From the NCBI GenBank assembly GCA_030268105.1, contig BSDZ01000031.1:558001-622000 (forward strand): DNA of 64,000 nt. The letters are read 5' to 3'. Below are positions 37,601 through 49,477 of the stretch, in pieces. Position numbers and translations under genes: made by a program. The stretch is from Volvox africanus. Taxonomy: Eukaryota > Chlorophyta > Chlorophyceae > Chlamydomonadales > Volvocaceae. Position 1 is the first letter of the stretch. The number at the start of each line of letters is the position of its first letter. Below the pieces are notes generated by a model. The model was not told the origin of the DNA. It did not search any database and saw nothing but the letters and a program-made list of their open reading frames with translations.

Positions 37601-40600
37601 TCTCTGTCTCAATCCCTACCTGCTGCTGTTGGGACCTGTCCATGCTGTGGCGTCGCTGGTGGTGATGATGGTGGTGATGATGGTGATGCATCGGGTGGTG
37701 ATGGTAGTGGCCCCTGTCCGGGGGCGATAATGTCCAGAAGGGCCCCTCAGGCGGATCGGACCATGCGCGGCCGTGCACGCCGCCCCCCTCGGCGCCGTTA
37801 CCGTTGGCGGTTCGATGGGCGGGCAGGATGCCGCCCACAACACTGCCACTACCGTTGCCAGCATCGGTGCCGTTGCCGTTGCTGGTGCCGGCCCAGGGCA
37901 TACCCTGCACATGATTGCAGAGCGGGAGCAATGCAGGAGCGTTTCGAAAGAGAGGAGAGCATTGGAAATAAATCTGAGACCACTGAAACTTGCGCCGTGA
38001 AGCTGAGTGTGCTCTGCGCCATAATCATCGGTCATCTCACACGGGGTTCCACAAGTAAACCCAGAAATTGAAAAAATTGGGAACCTAACCGATCAAATTG
38101 ACGTATTCTTCTCTATGACTGGCGTAGGTGCCGTATCCTTGCCGTACCTCCAGCGCAGAGTTTTGTAGCGTAATCTGTGCTAGCAAAGACGGAGGCATGC
38201 CGAAAAACGGAAACCCCTGAGGAGGGTGCGCCTGCGAAGGGTTAAGACGGGGGTAGGAAAGGTAGCTTAGGGTAGCGGCCAATATACGCACTGAGGGTTG
38301 GAGTGAGTACTGAAAACCGTCAAAACATGGAAGGGACTAAGGGGCGGAAATCAAGCCAAGGGTGACAAACGCAGCGACAGCGCACGTGGCCGCTCATAAG
38401 GACCGCGGAGATGGATTCGAATGGCGGGCTTTAGGCGGTGGAAGCACAGCCAGGTGTCCCTGAACGCCTGCAACTGTGTTGGCCGTTATGCGCGACAAAG
38501 AAGGTTCCATTCCCTTTGCCGTTTGCCCCAGCCACCTCGATGGAAAGATCTTTCCGATGCGATTTGGCTTAAATAGAAGCGACATAAACAATAAATAGCA
38601 AAAAAGATATAATAAAAAATAATGCGAAAACAATAAATGGCGCGGCTAGGCAAATCGTGCAGAGAATTTTAAAACAGATCTTTACCCTGCATCCCAAGCG
38701 TACAAAAGCATCCAAGAGCATACAAAACGTTCACTCACCGGTTGTTGGCACAATAGATGAGTACCAAACCCCACTACCCAGCATGCACCGTGTATCTAGA
38801 AAATACACGTCGTGGGCTTTTGGATGAATACCCACATCCGGATGCTAACAATTGGGATGTAGCAATTGGGCCCTTACTTTCCCCTTACCGACCTGCAAGT
38901 GAGCCTGGACCTGCTGTCCCGCTGCCGCCACCACTGCCGCCGCAGCGGCCGCCGCCGCCGCTGAGGCAGCAGCCGCTACCGCTGCGACCGTCGCATCTGT
39001 CACCTCGGCATAATGCGAAGATTGTTGTCGATCCTGTAGTTGTTGTTGTTGCTGCTGCTGCTGCGATTTCACAGCCGCTGCAGCAACAGCGGCTGCGGCC
39101 GCCGGTGTGCGTGGCTGTGCAGCTTGAAAGGCCATTGGCAGTTGCAGATGCAGGTGCTGTAACCCGGCGATGGGCGGCTGCGTTAGTTGAGCGGACCGTG
39201 GTTGCGCTGGTACGGAGTGCTGTTGGCCGTTCGCAGCGGCGCCGGCAGATCCGCCGCCGCCGCCGGTGCCGCCGCCTTGGGTCACAGTGGGGGCGCCACC
39301 GCCGCCGCCATTGATGCCGCTGGCATCGGCGGCAGCGCTGCCGCTGTTGTCCTGCATCATCGACTCCTTGCGTGGGTAAGGCCTGGAAGGTTTCCGCTTT
39401 GGACGGGGGGGAGGAATGCTGATGCCCTCTCCTGCAGTGTCAGGCAGGGTAAGAACAGGCCGTAATGTATGTTCTATTGAGGGCGCACGATCGTCCAAAA
39501 GCACGAACGCAGGCGCTGTGGGCCTTATCCTGATGGAATAGGTCAAGACACGCAGGACGGGGAGAAAGACAGACGGACAGACAGATGGACGGGTATAGGC
39601 GTCTAAGTTTCGATGGATTATGGAAGTCTCACGACGGGTGGTTCGTTGCCAGATTAAGGCCGCGCTGTCAACTGCCAAAACTGTATTTAATTTTTTCCTT
39701 TTATTTTTACAATTTTTATGTTAATATTCATGTTGTTTGTAATCACCATAGCAGTCGACGCAGTTCAAGAGCATACAACTGAGCATGTGTTGATCCACCA
39801 TAAAGCAACAACTCTATGTCAACGCCACTTTTCCGTCAGCTGTAAGCACAGTTGCTAATAGCATGACGTGCTTGGAGACCCAGATCAGCTTGTCCCCATG
39901 ATGCATGAAGACGACACAGGATCAAGGGTGTCAGTGCGTAAGCCGGGTCCCTCTGTTGCACAGGCAGGGATCTTTCCCCAGTGCGGAAATATCTTTTACG
40001 GCGTGAGTCATGTCATCATCCCCCCATGTGTTCGCCTTGGAATGCCGGGCAGGACTCACCATCCTCCGTTGACCCCGTGTCCTTGTTTCGCTCGAGCTTG
40101 TTAATGAACTTTTGTGCGTGGCTCCTGATCTGAACAGCCGTCTTGGTGCTCACATGCTCTGAAATTAAATTGAAGTATGGGTTTTGCAGAGGTAGGGGAG
40201 GCCAATGGAGGCTCGGTGGTTGGAACCTCATCAAACTGAAATCCCCTCTCAACTGTCCACACGCTTCCCTTGCTCAAATACGAAGGCCGAATATATAGAA
40301 GACTCATTAGAACATCAAAACTTCTGGATGCAAAACCTGCGCCTTGAGGGCCACCGTTCTTACCCTCAATTTTTCGCCAAGCGCGACCATATAGTTTCAG
40401 GGCCTCCAAAAACTTGGTGTGCTCCTCCTCAGTCCATTTTTCTCTTTGCTTCGTTATGATGTAGGGCTTCCGAGCCTGGGGCAGCGGTGTTTTTCATGCC
40501 TTCGTTGGGCAATTTCGGCCCGGATACAGGTATGCCTGACTTGCTTGACATATTTCACAGTTGGTGTCAAGAGATATACATTCTGTGCTTGCTACGGGTT

Positions 40601-40856
40601 TATCTGGCATCATGCCAGAAGGTGTTTATGTGCTAAGCTTTCTAACGACCACAGCCTGACCCGAACCCGCGTTGTGCGACGAACTCTGGAAATCGTTCTT
40701 GTACCCGGGTAAACTGCGCACCTTTATTCTAAGCGCCTCTTGGTTAAGGGGCTGCTGCGCCGAGGTGCTTGGAGCGTTTGGCGGTCCAGTAGGTTGTTGA
40801 GATTGCATAGGCTGCGACGCTTGGAGGCCCGGCTTTGGCCCTTTAGCCTCCTCCAT
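30850..40856 (-). CDS. LHY/CCA1/RVE-type SHAQKYF MYB transcription factor (ROC40-like)
   Basis: Thirteen exons: 40856-40722, 40475-40364, 40158-40060, 39431-38893, 38231-38148, 37904-37620, 37302-37075, 36301-36229, 35997-35738, 35201-34954, 34515-34392, 34017-33834, 33242-30850; all junctions keep frame, giving 1587 residues. The single MYB repeat (residues about 46-105) reads [20 protein letters not shown], then [10 protein letters not shown] and [14 protein letters not shown]; the SHAQKF signature and KPY-TKQRE lead-in place it in the LHY/CCA1/RVE group. The following [17 protein letters not shown] (121-137) is the conserved motif just after the MYB in that group. In Chlamydomonas the comparable gene is ROC40, a clock component. 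The rest is low complexity: poly-Ala and poly-Gln (39,0 kb and 31,5 kb), His runs, Asn/Gly repeats, and a long Gly-rich tract at 32.5-33.0 kb. Orthology to ROC40 itself is likely but not proven. It would act in the nucleus. Confidence 0.9.
31567..31620 (-). repeat. Poly-Gln codon repeat in the MYB gene
   Basis: A run of CAA and CAG codons (seen as GTT/GCT units on the plus strand) encodes a glutamine tract of about 17 residues in the last exon. A smaller Gln tract lies near 39040-39065. Such tracts are expected to vary in length between strains. Confidence 0.9.
33620..33655. repeat. GTCC tetranucleotide repeat in intron
   Basis: Nine tandem copies of a TCCG unit lie in the intron before the last exon of the MYB gene. 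It is a simple microsatellite. Confidence 0.9.
36675..36806. repeat. (ACAT)33 microsatellite in intron
   Basis: Thirty-three uninterrupted ACAT units, 132 bases, lie in the MYB gene intron between exons ending at 37075 and starting at 36301. The open frames over it on both strands are artefacts of the repeat. The absence of interruptions suggests recent expansion. Confidence 0.97.
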
Positions 40857-43800
40857 CAGAACTGGACCTCATAGCGAGCCGTAAACGCGGTGCGCCACCA
40901 AAATTCCTTTCCAAAATCGAAAAAATTGTGTTTGTACCGTTGTGTTGGTTTTGCGATGCATAAGCATACAGTTGACGAATTGCATTGTGAAGCGCTTCGC
41001 GCATCTTTAGCCTCAGAACGAATAAGGAGACTCATTTTGTTCGATGGGCTGGCAAAAGTGGGACGAGGGAGTATAAGATTTTGCCAGTTCGTCGTCGCCG
41101 TACGCTCGGACCGCAACCAGATTGTTATCCCGGCGATTTTGTCGTGCAACCGCAAGACCATCTGCCTGCCGCTATCAGAGATATATCTTCCATTTTTGAC
41201 GGTTAAATTTTGTTTATTATTCGTTCAATTAGATTATGGCGAGTGCAACATGAACGCACCGTTGCTCCCCAAAAGAATCTACTTGCAGACTTCCACCCTC
41301 AAACATGGTCTTTACAGCACGCAAGCTCTTTAGCATCAGTCTATAAGAATAAATATTTTAATTAAGTTAAGAATGGGTTTTCGTTGGGTGCATACGCCTT
41401 GCCTACTAAAGGTGATGACGCTGACTTTGAGAGCTAGCTTCCTGGAAAGAGATTCTCTAATGATGCAGTTGCAAGATGAAATCGTCTCCTGTGAATGCAA
41501 CCGGAGACTCAATACGCGAATAAGGTTCTCATTTCTCGCGCTGTTGGCCCGAGCTAAGGTTAAAAAATGCCGCGGTCGCATTCAAACCAGACCATTTAGT
41601 CCATCCAATGGTAAATTGCCCAAAGTTGCATACACTGCTCATCGGTGTTGATAACGAAGCCGTGGGTCTTAACCTGGCCTAAGCGCAAGCTTCAAGCTTT
41701 CGTTGTTGTGAGAGGATGAAAAGCGCAAACTTAAAGGGCCTTTGACAAATGTCAAAAGTTCTACGAAACCCACCACCCCACTGGATCATGGACTAGAGCC
41801 CAGGCTCAGCATGTACTTAACCCTTCCGTGCGTCTCATGCATGCCGTCTTTTGGTGCAAGTCGCCATCATCCACCACATGGGTTTTCCTGCATAAATTCC
41901 TTCCACTCTTCTATTCCGTTCGACTCTGCTGCTCTGCTTCTGCTCGATTCAGCTCGCACGCAACCCCCCAGAAATCCTGGAGACGATTTCAGTCCGTCGG
42001 TCTCAATCACTCTGATTACCAGCGAAGTGTTGGATACATATGGCGTAAAACATCTTTACCTACATATACCTGCCCTCCCCCTGCTTCGGAGGCAAGATCT
42101 GGCCAACAACGCCTAAATTCACCCATATTGCTTGGTTTTAAGCAATCTGGTTTAGGGTAAAGAACCCATAAAGAATCCTATATCCATAAAGACCGGCCCC
42201 GAAATATTCCCAGATGCAGCCTCGCTGTCATCCTCCCAACAAGCCATATCGGAGTCAGTGTTTTCCTTATTGCCGACTGAGTCGGCCAGGAACTGTGTGC
42301 TGCATCAGCCATTGTCGTCTTTCCCTCAGCGAAACCAGCACCCGTGCACACAGCCCCGCCGTACGTACCGGATGCATAAAGGGACGCGGCGGGTTGAATG
42401 AGAGCCCCGAGTCAGATGACTAGTCAGGCCCCTGCAGATTTAGGGGGCTTTTCCATGTGACCTGGAGGAGGCCCGCGGGTTTTAGGGTTTTAGTCACATA
42501 CTGCAGAGCTTGGTCATCACGTCGGCTGCCATCGGGGTTATGTTTCTGGATGCTACAGGCGACGAGAAATTATGGTTCAGCCGAGTATTCAGCGTGAAAC
42601 GAGGATCCAGCAGTAAGGGACGTCCTCGTTGTTTATGCATTCTGGAAACTTGCCCCGTCATATAGCAGCATCCCTATGGGGATCCCCATCCTAAGGGCGT
42701 GCTATGCCGGACGAGGACTTCCAACGCTCGCTGTAACGCAGGGAAGACTGCTCCTCTGCCATAATGACTTCGATCCCAGAGAGAATGCTGAGCCCGTCTT
42801 CTCCTGATTCCGAAAATTGAGTCGGATACTTCCGCTTCTTGCGAATCGCAAAATTCAAAAGCGTCTCTCTGTTGTCCGAACGTTCTTGAACCAGCGAGGA
42901 TTTCAAAGGCCTGCATGCAGGACCACCTTGTGAATGCCTGACGATGCTCGTGATTATGAGGCCTGCGCCTGTACAAACTTATTCCAGCGGCACCAAAACA
43001 GCTCGGGCAGCTGCTGCGGCCTCCTCTTTGCCCTGAAATCCCAGAGACGACCGATGGCGATAACAGCCAATCCAACGCGCGCATAAAGCACGTGGAAACC
43101 GCGTGGAAAAATGGTCATCATCATCATCATCACGGATAGTGGTACGACCCGTACAGGCGAGACGGGTACATGCAAGCAGCCAAGCAGCAGGCGCAGTATG
43201 GCAGGCGGGCGGACGTTTGGACGCAAGCCCAGGGCAGCTGTGGGGCTCAGCCGATTGAGTGGACTCAAAACGGCGGCACGCGGGAAACATGGCGGTAGGC
43301 TGGGCGAGCAAATGCGCATCATCGACGTGCCAGCAAGCAAATTATTGGTAGACAACGTGCAGCGCATTTCCAAGCACCCAATTTTCAAGTACGCATAAGC
43401 AGCAAGAGTATCCTCATTGTAGATGGGCATGGAATGTTTCATATACTTGCAAGCTAACTTCTGGGGGTTTAACTGCAGCCTTGCAGAATCTATTCTGGGG
43501 AAGAAATTCACCGGAACTACTCCCCCGCAGTGTGTCGTACACAATAGAACGCATTGACGGACACCTTCAAAGGCACTTTAACAGCCAGTGAGTTTTGACT
43601 TTTGTGGAACAACAAAACCAGCGCCAACATATGAACCGGCATTTTCCCTCCTCTCCCAGGCACGCAGCGTTCGAGGCAACACATTGACATACGTCAGCAT
43701 GTGACGAAGGCGGTACTATTATGAGGCTGGCTGCAAGGGACCTCACCTCAAGACAGCTCATTTTCGCTTTAAAGAAAAGGCTCCTGCGGCCTTATAACGC

Positions 43801-44979
43801 GATAAGCCTTTAATCCTCGTCCTACCATCATCATGACTTGTTTAAGACAAAATTCTTCAAGGTGTCGAAGTATGCGTACGGCGGCGACTCCCCACTTCAA
43901 CGTTCGCGCCGACATCTGGCTGTACTCCAGCATCCAAAACCACGCACTGACTGAATTTTCACTGTCACCGCCGCTATACCCTCGGTAAGCCTTTATATTG
44001 TATATACTGTTTTGGGGCTCTATCCACCTGCTGGTATCCAGCACATCCGCAGTCAGGGCGCCCAAATGTACCCAGTGACGAGCGGCACAAACGAACAAAA
44101 CGCGTACGCGCCTTCGGCAACATACATTATAAAAGTAATAGCATTGGATGTACATGCCGTACCGTCACCGCACCGTGCTGTACCGCGAAAGATGTATACT
44201 GTGCCTTCATCCTTGCCTCCGTGCAACAGTGCAGTACTGCGCCGGTACAGCACGTCATTAGAATCCGCCGCATCTTCATCTATTTGAGTTTGAAAACAAC
44301 TGCATCAACGGCCAACGACCAACGACATGCGGATAAGGCACAGGGGGCTGTGAAACAGGTGTCAACAGAGCGCCGAATTGCTTCATACTATCCAAGCTTG
44401 TGTTCGTATACACATACACATACGCATGGTAAGCACTTACGGTTGCTGTCGTGTGCAGTTATTGTAACAACGAAGACCGGTCCGCCAGGCAACCCTTCTC
44501 TTCGCGGCTCTTAACTTGCTAATCCCCTGCCGTGATGTGATCCGCGCGCAACTGACCCAACTAACTAAACTAACCCAACCTCCCTAACCATGAATAACAA
44601 CTCCGCACGACACACAAACATCCAACAAACATGCGCGGCTTTTCACATCCCAAAACAAAAAGCCCAAATGCATTACAAGTACCGCGTGCGGGGCACAAAA
44701 ACTCGTCCGGCGACTTCCGCCATCAGCTGCACCATCCACATGTCGCAAAATGAAATGAAAATTATCCAATTTCTACAATTCTACAAAAAGCTGTCCCACT
44801 GCATGTGTGTGTATGTGCGTGTGGACAAACCCTCTCTTTCCTACGTGCTGTTGTGGGCCATATGGGTTACCGCAATGCCCGTGAGACTGCTCTTCGTGGT
44901 TGCCTTTCCTACCCTGACCCCTCCCTCCCTGCCTTTCGCCCCACCCCACCCCACCACTACCCCTCCTGTACTCCCACCC
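40857..44979. other. Spacer upstream of the MYB gene, no gene seen
   Basis: About 4.1 kb between the MYB start codon and the stop of the next minus-strand gene. The frame 40890-41333 (plus, 147 codons) abuts the MYB start, has an equally open antisense frame and shows no motif, so I did not call it. The right end holds the 3' UTR of the next gene; the left end should hold the MYB promoter and 5' UTR. A short CAT repeat sits at about 43118-43133. Confidence 0.45.
44673..44677 (-). terminator. Candidate TGTAA polyadenylation signal
   Basis: TGTAA on the minus strand, about 300 bases beyond the stop at 44980. The position is plausible for the volvocine signal, but the short motif makes this weak. 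Confidence 0.3.
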
Positions 44980-47900
44980 TCAGGCAGCTGTGTATAGGGC
45001 AAACTCCTGGCTGTCCCCCGCAGTGCCGTGTACCTGCTTCAGGAGAGGCTGTACGGCAAGGAAGAAGTCCCGGAAGAAGACCGCGGGTTTGACGTCGGAC
45101 ACGATGCGCTGTTTTACGTCCAGGGAGGGCGCTGACAGGTAGTCGATAAAGGAGTTTCGGAGCCCAGCCGGCTGGTTGTCCAGAATCGTCGAAAGGAGTC
45201 TGCGTTTGGTGCCGGGAGCGTTTGGTGCCGGGGGCGTGTGGTGGAGGACGAGAGAGAGTGGGGCAGAGGAGGAGCGAGACGCGAGTGGTTTAGGTGAGCA
45301 TGGCACCAAGCCATGTACGGCTACGTACGGTAGATGGCGCCGCTTGCCCGACGAGTCTTTTGTGTACGCCATTGGACTTGTATACACAAGTACGTTTCAC
45401 TTCTGCCCGCACAACCTCCACATCTGGTCTCGCCGCCCGCCACTTAATTATATATATATATATATTTATAAATTAATTATATATATTTATATATTTATAT
45501 ATATACAGAATATACATAATATACACAGATAATAATATATAAAATATAGACACATATATATGTGTGTGTGAGTATATAGGGTAACTGTATGTAGCTCCAG
45601 GCCTCCGCCTCCTACTCCCAGGGCTCGAGGCTCGCTCCTCCTATTTCGGTTGGCTATTTCGGTTTGTGACTGCTTCTTGACCCTTTACGACCTACTGTCC
45701 TGCCGCGTAACGACTTCCCAGTCCCTACGCCCTCCCTCTGCCTCTGCGGCGGCGAGGGATTCCTGTGGCCGCGTCCGCTGCTCCATCCCATAGCCCTGGA
45801 GCCCCACCCGCTGACAGCACCCACTTAATTCGCACTCCCGCACTCCTGACTCCCTCAGGACTCCGACGCCCTCCCTCTTGTTTGGATGAGTGATCCATAC
45901 ATGTTTAAGAGAGAGAATGAGAAAGAAGAAAGAAGTAGTAAAACCGCAAGCGAGTGCGGGGCGCTTTCCCTTCCAAGACCTTCACCCCTCTGGACAGCCC
46001 TCACCGAGTGCGGGTGCGTTTGGAAGCCACCTTGGCGCGGTTGTGCCCGGCAGCACCCGCCAGCGCACTGCAGGCCACCGTGCCCACGCCTGAACAGAGG
46101 GCAGTGACGCAAGGCGAGAGCATTCGAGGTGTAGGAGGGCAAGTTGAAGAAACGAGGTATAATACCGCTGTAGACGCTGTTGTAAAGCATGTAGGAGGGG
46201 ATTGTCGTGGAGGGTAGGGGAACTCGAGGAGGGGTGAGGTGAGGTGAGGTGAGGCTCACCGTTGCCGGGAGAGCCCCGACTGCAGTCGAGGGATTTCACC
46301 CCCGGACGGCAGAGGGTCGGGGGATGGCTGCTAAGGGTCAAGACGGCGGAACCACTCAGCCACACTCAACCATAATAGTGATGGTCTCGTTTTCGTCCAG
46401 GATGTTTCAGGAGGCCATGATATGCCACTTCCTGTTACCCCATATGTTGTATGACCTGTTCATGCCGCTACATGTGCACCCGCCCAGGAAGCCATCCCCC
46501 ATCCAGCCACTTTCATCTACCCATCCCACCCCCATACACACACACAGGTTTATGGACGTAGCCCACCAGCTGTGTGCCTGCAAGCCCCACCCATTTTCCT
46601 CTCTAATCCGCCTACTCTTCCCTTCACCCAATGATCCTCCATCCCCTACCCAGCAGCCCACCTGCACCCCACCTGGAAGCGCTAGGTCGCTCCACCAGCC
46701 AAGCAGCGCATAGCAGGCGACGCCTCCGCCCAACATGCCCACCTGGGTCGGCGGCCAACGAAAGCAGCTGCCAGGATTCAGCCAGCAGCTTAACGATGTG
46801 TGTGAACTACTAAAGGGACAACTTTTGCCACAGGAGGTCGAGGTGGCGCAAACCCGACGGAAGCGGAGCACACTCGGGAGTTTCTGTCTGCATGTGGCCG
46901 CCTTTAACACCCCCCCCCGCTCCCGCCCCCAAGCCGCGCACCTTCCATCCTTCTCTAGCGCTGTCAGGGCCTGACCCAACCCTGCCCGGGTACATATACG
47001 CACTGCCGTACCGTAAGGGCTGAGACCTCCGCCGACCGCTGGGCTTCCAGAATCACGGAATCCACAATGTCGTCCAGGATCATGATCTACGGGATGCCAT
47101 AATTTGGTAGCGATATCCGTACAAGCGTGCCATCATACGATCTGGGTCATGCGAGTTAATGTATATTTATGAATGATATTACGATGCACTTCAGGACACG
47201 GCGAAGAGAGAATGAGAAAGAAAAAGAAGCAACACCGCGAGGGCGGGCTTTTCTTTCTAACCTTTCTAGCCTCTTCGCTCACCTTTTCTGATAACGGCTG
47301 CTTTTCCAGTTGCGCATAGAAGGCAGCCGGTTCAATTGTGGGAACACGCAATACCTCGCCGAAGTTTAGGGGTGAGGGAGTGGTGCTGACGCAGTCTGCA
47401 AGCGCCGTAAAAGAGGAGGAATGATACTGTGGATAAGCGAGGCGAAACGAAGTGCCAAATTTGAGCAGAGGGAGAGACGGGTGTGAAAGCGAAGGCTTCA
47501 AAATCCAGAAAATGCACAGTAAGCGACCATACAACGCCCAATTTTGGAATCGTCAGCGCAGGTGTGGGATATCTGTTCTGTTGGCACCGCCGTCTGTTCA
47601 GCGCGCGCTGGCTATCGAATGGGGCAAACACGCATACCCAGCACGACGTTTGACGTACCTTTTTTAGACGAGACTATTGACTGTACAGGCGAGTTCTTCT
47701 GGTACTTAAGGGTCTTCTGAAGAGCTGATGTCACGAAACTGTTCACATCCTGGGGGCAGTCCCGAAAAGTATGGAATGACCTACCGGGACACCTCTGCTT
47801 GATCGCATCCCGGAAGTAGTCTCTTTGAAATCTGAATTTACCTTTACGTCCTCGAAGCCAGCCAACGCAATTGAAACCGTAGCTGGCGGTTGGGACGCGG

Positions 47901-48090
47901 GCCTCTGCCCTTCTGCCTTGGCGTCGGCCATCGCAACAGTTATAAGCCCTGGAAGACTAATTCGCATTGTTGTCGTGCGCGGCTCTGAGACTCCGTAAGC
48001 GACAAGGCCAGCTGAGGCTGCTGCCAAAGCCAACAGTTGCGGACGCGCCCTGCCCGCTTGGCGTGTTAAAATTATAAATTGTTGCGCCAT
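44980..48090 (-). CDS. Conserved-looking protein of unknown function, N-terminal hydrophobic helix
   Basis: I do not recognise the family. Seven exons fit in phase: 48090-47842, 47749-47659, 47395-47283, 47086-47012, 46806-46743, 46089-46005, 45199-44980, giving 298 residues. Near the start is a basic-flanked hydrophobic stretch (LLALAAASAGLVAYGV, residues about 20-35), a possible membrane anchor or targeting helix. The body is rich in predicted helix without repeats or low complexity: KIMILDDIVDSVILEAQRS, HIVKLLAESWQLLSLAADP, VGTVACSALAGAAGHNRAKV and SFIDYLSAPSLDVKQRIVSD. Seven small exons that each carry amphipathic sequence and join without a frame clash argue for a real gene. The fifth acceptor (TTTAGTAG) and the last residues after LLKQ are the least certain points; an extra 3' exon replacing the terminal VHGTAGDSQE-type tail is possible. 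Possibly an organelle or membrane-associated protein; this is a guess. Confidence 0.7.
45446..45565. repeat. TA-rich low-complexity tract in intron
   Basis: About 120 bases of TATATA/TTTATA sequence in the last intron (45200-46004) of the unknown gene. It stands out sharply from GC-rich flanks and can fold on itself. Confidence 0.9.
46232..46253. repeat. GAGGT pentanucleotide repeat
   Basis: Four tandem GTGAG/GAGGT units within an intron of the unknown gene. Confidence 0.85.
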
Positions 48091-49477
48091 TATTCAGCGA
48101 TCTGAAAGTAAGGATATAAATGTACAGCCAAGTTACAATCCTCGACTGAAATTGTTTCGGTGTCGGAGTCTGGACTTGCGGCAACTCGGAACAAACCCCA
48201 CCTTCTAGCAGCCACTCAAATTGTATGAGCTGACCTTTCGAGCACCACTTGGGCAAGATGCTTTAGGAAGGCAGCAAGCTGATAAAAAGGCAGGACGCGA
48301 ACGGCGCTCGGTAGAATTGGATGTAGTCCGTGATTAATCCAGGTATGCTTATAGGCACCGGTACATGCGATGTAATGTGGTCGAAAAATTGCAAAAGCAA
48401 GGTACAATGAGTCCGAGCAGCCCATTCCGTAAGTACAGCGCTGAACAGCACACCTCTGTTAGCCTTTCACGGATTGAAGCTTCTACAACAGGTTAGCACG
48501 TACTTTAATCTCATGCTGCAGATACTATGGACGACGCGTAGCGTTGCACGTTTCGTATCGCTCCCTGACCTCTTGACCCACGGGACGCCTAAATCACGTT
48601 GCAGCAATCGGGGACCTTGTATGGGAAGATCTCAGACGTCCAAGACATCCAAAACTGATAAGACACCGTGTTTCATGCGCACTAGTATGCGGCATCTGGA
48701 TGACCGGTGTAGGGGATGCGTGCCAGTCAGTAAGGTCCTAGAGGGGCCCAAAGGTTCTTCCCAACCTCCCGAAAGTGCTTTTCTGCAGCAACTGTAGCCG
48801 CTGATGTAGCGGCCGCAGCTGAATGTCATGCCCCCCATCTGGATCACCCATCTGGGTCAGCCCTGTCAGACGTCATCCAGCTTTCGTATTACAGCTGGCT
48901 TTCGAATCGATAGCTGGAGTACACACGCTCGCATGCCGTGGAGTCGTGCACGCACACTAACGGTACTGCGGCAGCGAAACCTGCATGCCAGACACCAATA
49001 TCTGAAAAGCGTTGATCTACGGCCAACATCCAGCCCAACCTCCGTCCGTCCGTCTGTTCGTCCATGCACTTCTGTCCGTCCATGCACTTCTCGATGATTC
49101 AAGTTTCGGCAGGTCCAGGCCATCACCTTATTCCTTTGACGGTGCATACCCAAGGACATTCACGAAACATGTGAGGTATGAACCCCAGTGCTACTCCCTC
49201 ACCCCCCACATCTGCCTACATCTGGAGATGTTAAGCAGACGCGCACGGCTCCCGTTTGGCATGGTAACGATCCGGATTTCCCGCCGTGCACAGCACTTCC
49301 TAAAATAGAAAGTGGCTAACTGCTCTTTATGGGACGGACCCAGCGCTCTCCCTGCGCCGCCTGCAGCTGCCTTCCACACCCCGTCTCCCCTGTACTTCAG
49401 TCGATTACCGAGCCTGCGGCAGCTCTAGCCCCCGAACCCAGGGGACAAGGAAGTATGGCCCAAACCCCAACACCGGC
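48091..49477. other. Spacer between two minus-strand genes
   Basis: It should hold the 3' UTR of the COG2 gene and the promoter of the unknown gene. No coding signal was seen. Around 49043-49093 there are GTCC units and a direct repeat of the 13-mer CCATGCACTTCTG-like sequence (copies near 49062 and 49079). Confidence 0.45.
48889..48893 (-). terminator. Candidate TGTAA polyadenylation signal
   Basis: TGTAA on the minus strand about 585 bases beyond the COG2 stop. It is a reasonable candidate for the 3' end, with no independent support. Confidence 0.25.

Noticed and set aside
40890..41333. 147-codon plus-strand frame just upstream of the MYB start
   Set aside because: The antisense strand is equally open, no family motif is visible, and it probably overlaps the MYB 5' UTR and promoter.
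45000..45023. A 24-base GTAC...CCAG segment at the 3' end of the unknown gene as a mini-intron
   Set aside because: Far too short to be spliced; read through instead, although a different final exon remains possible.
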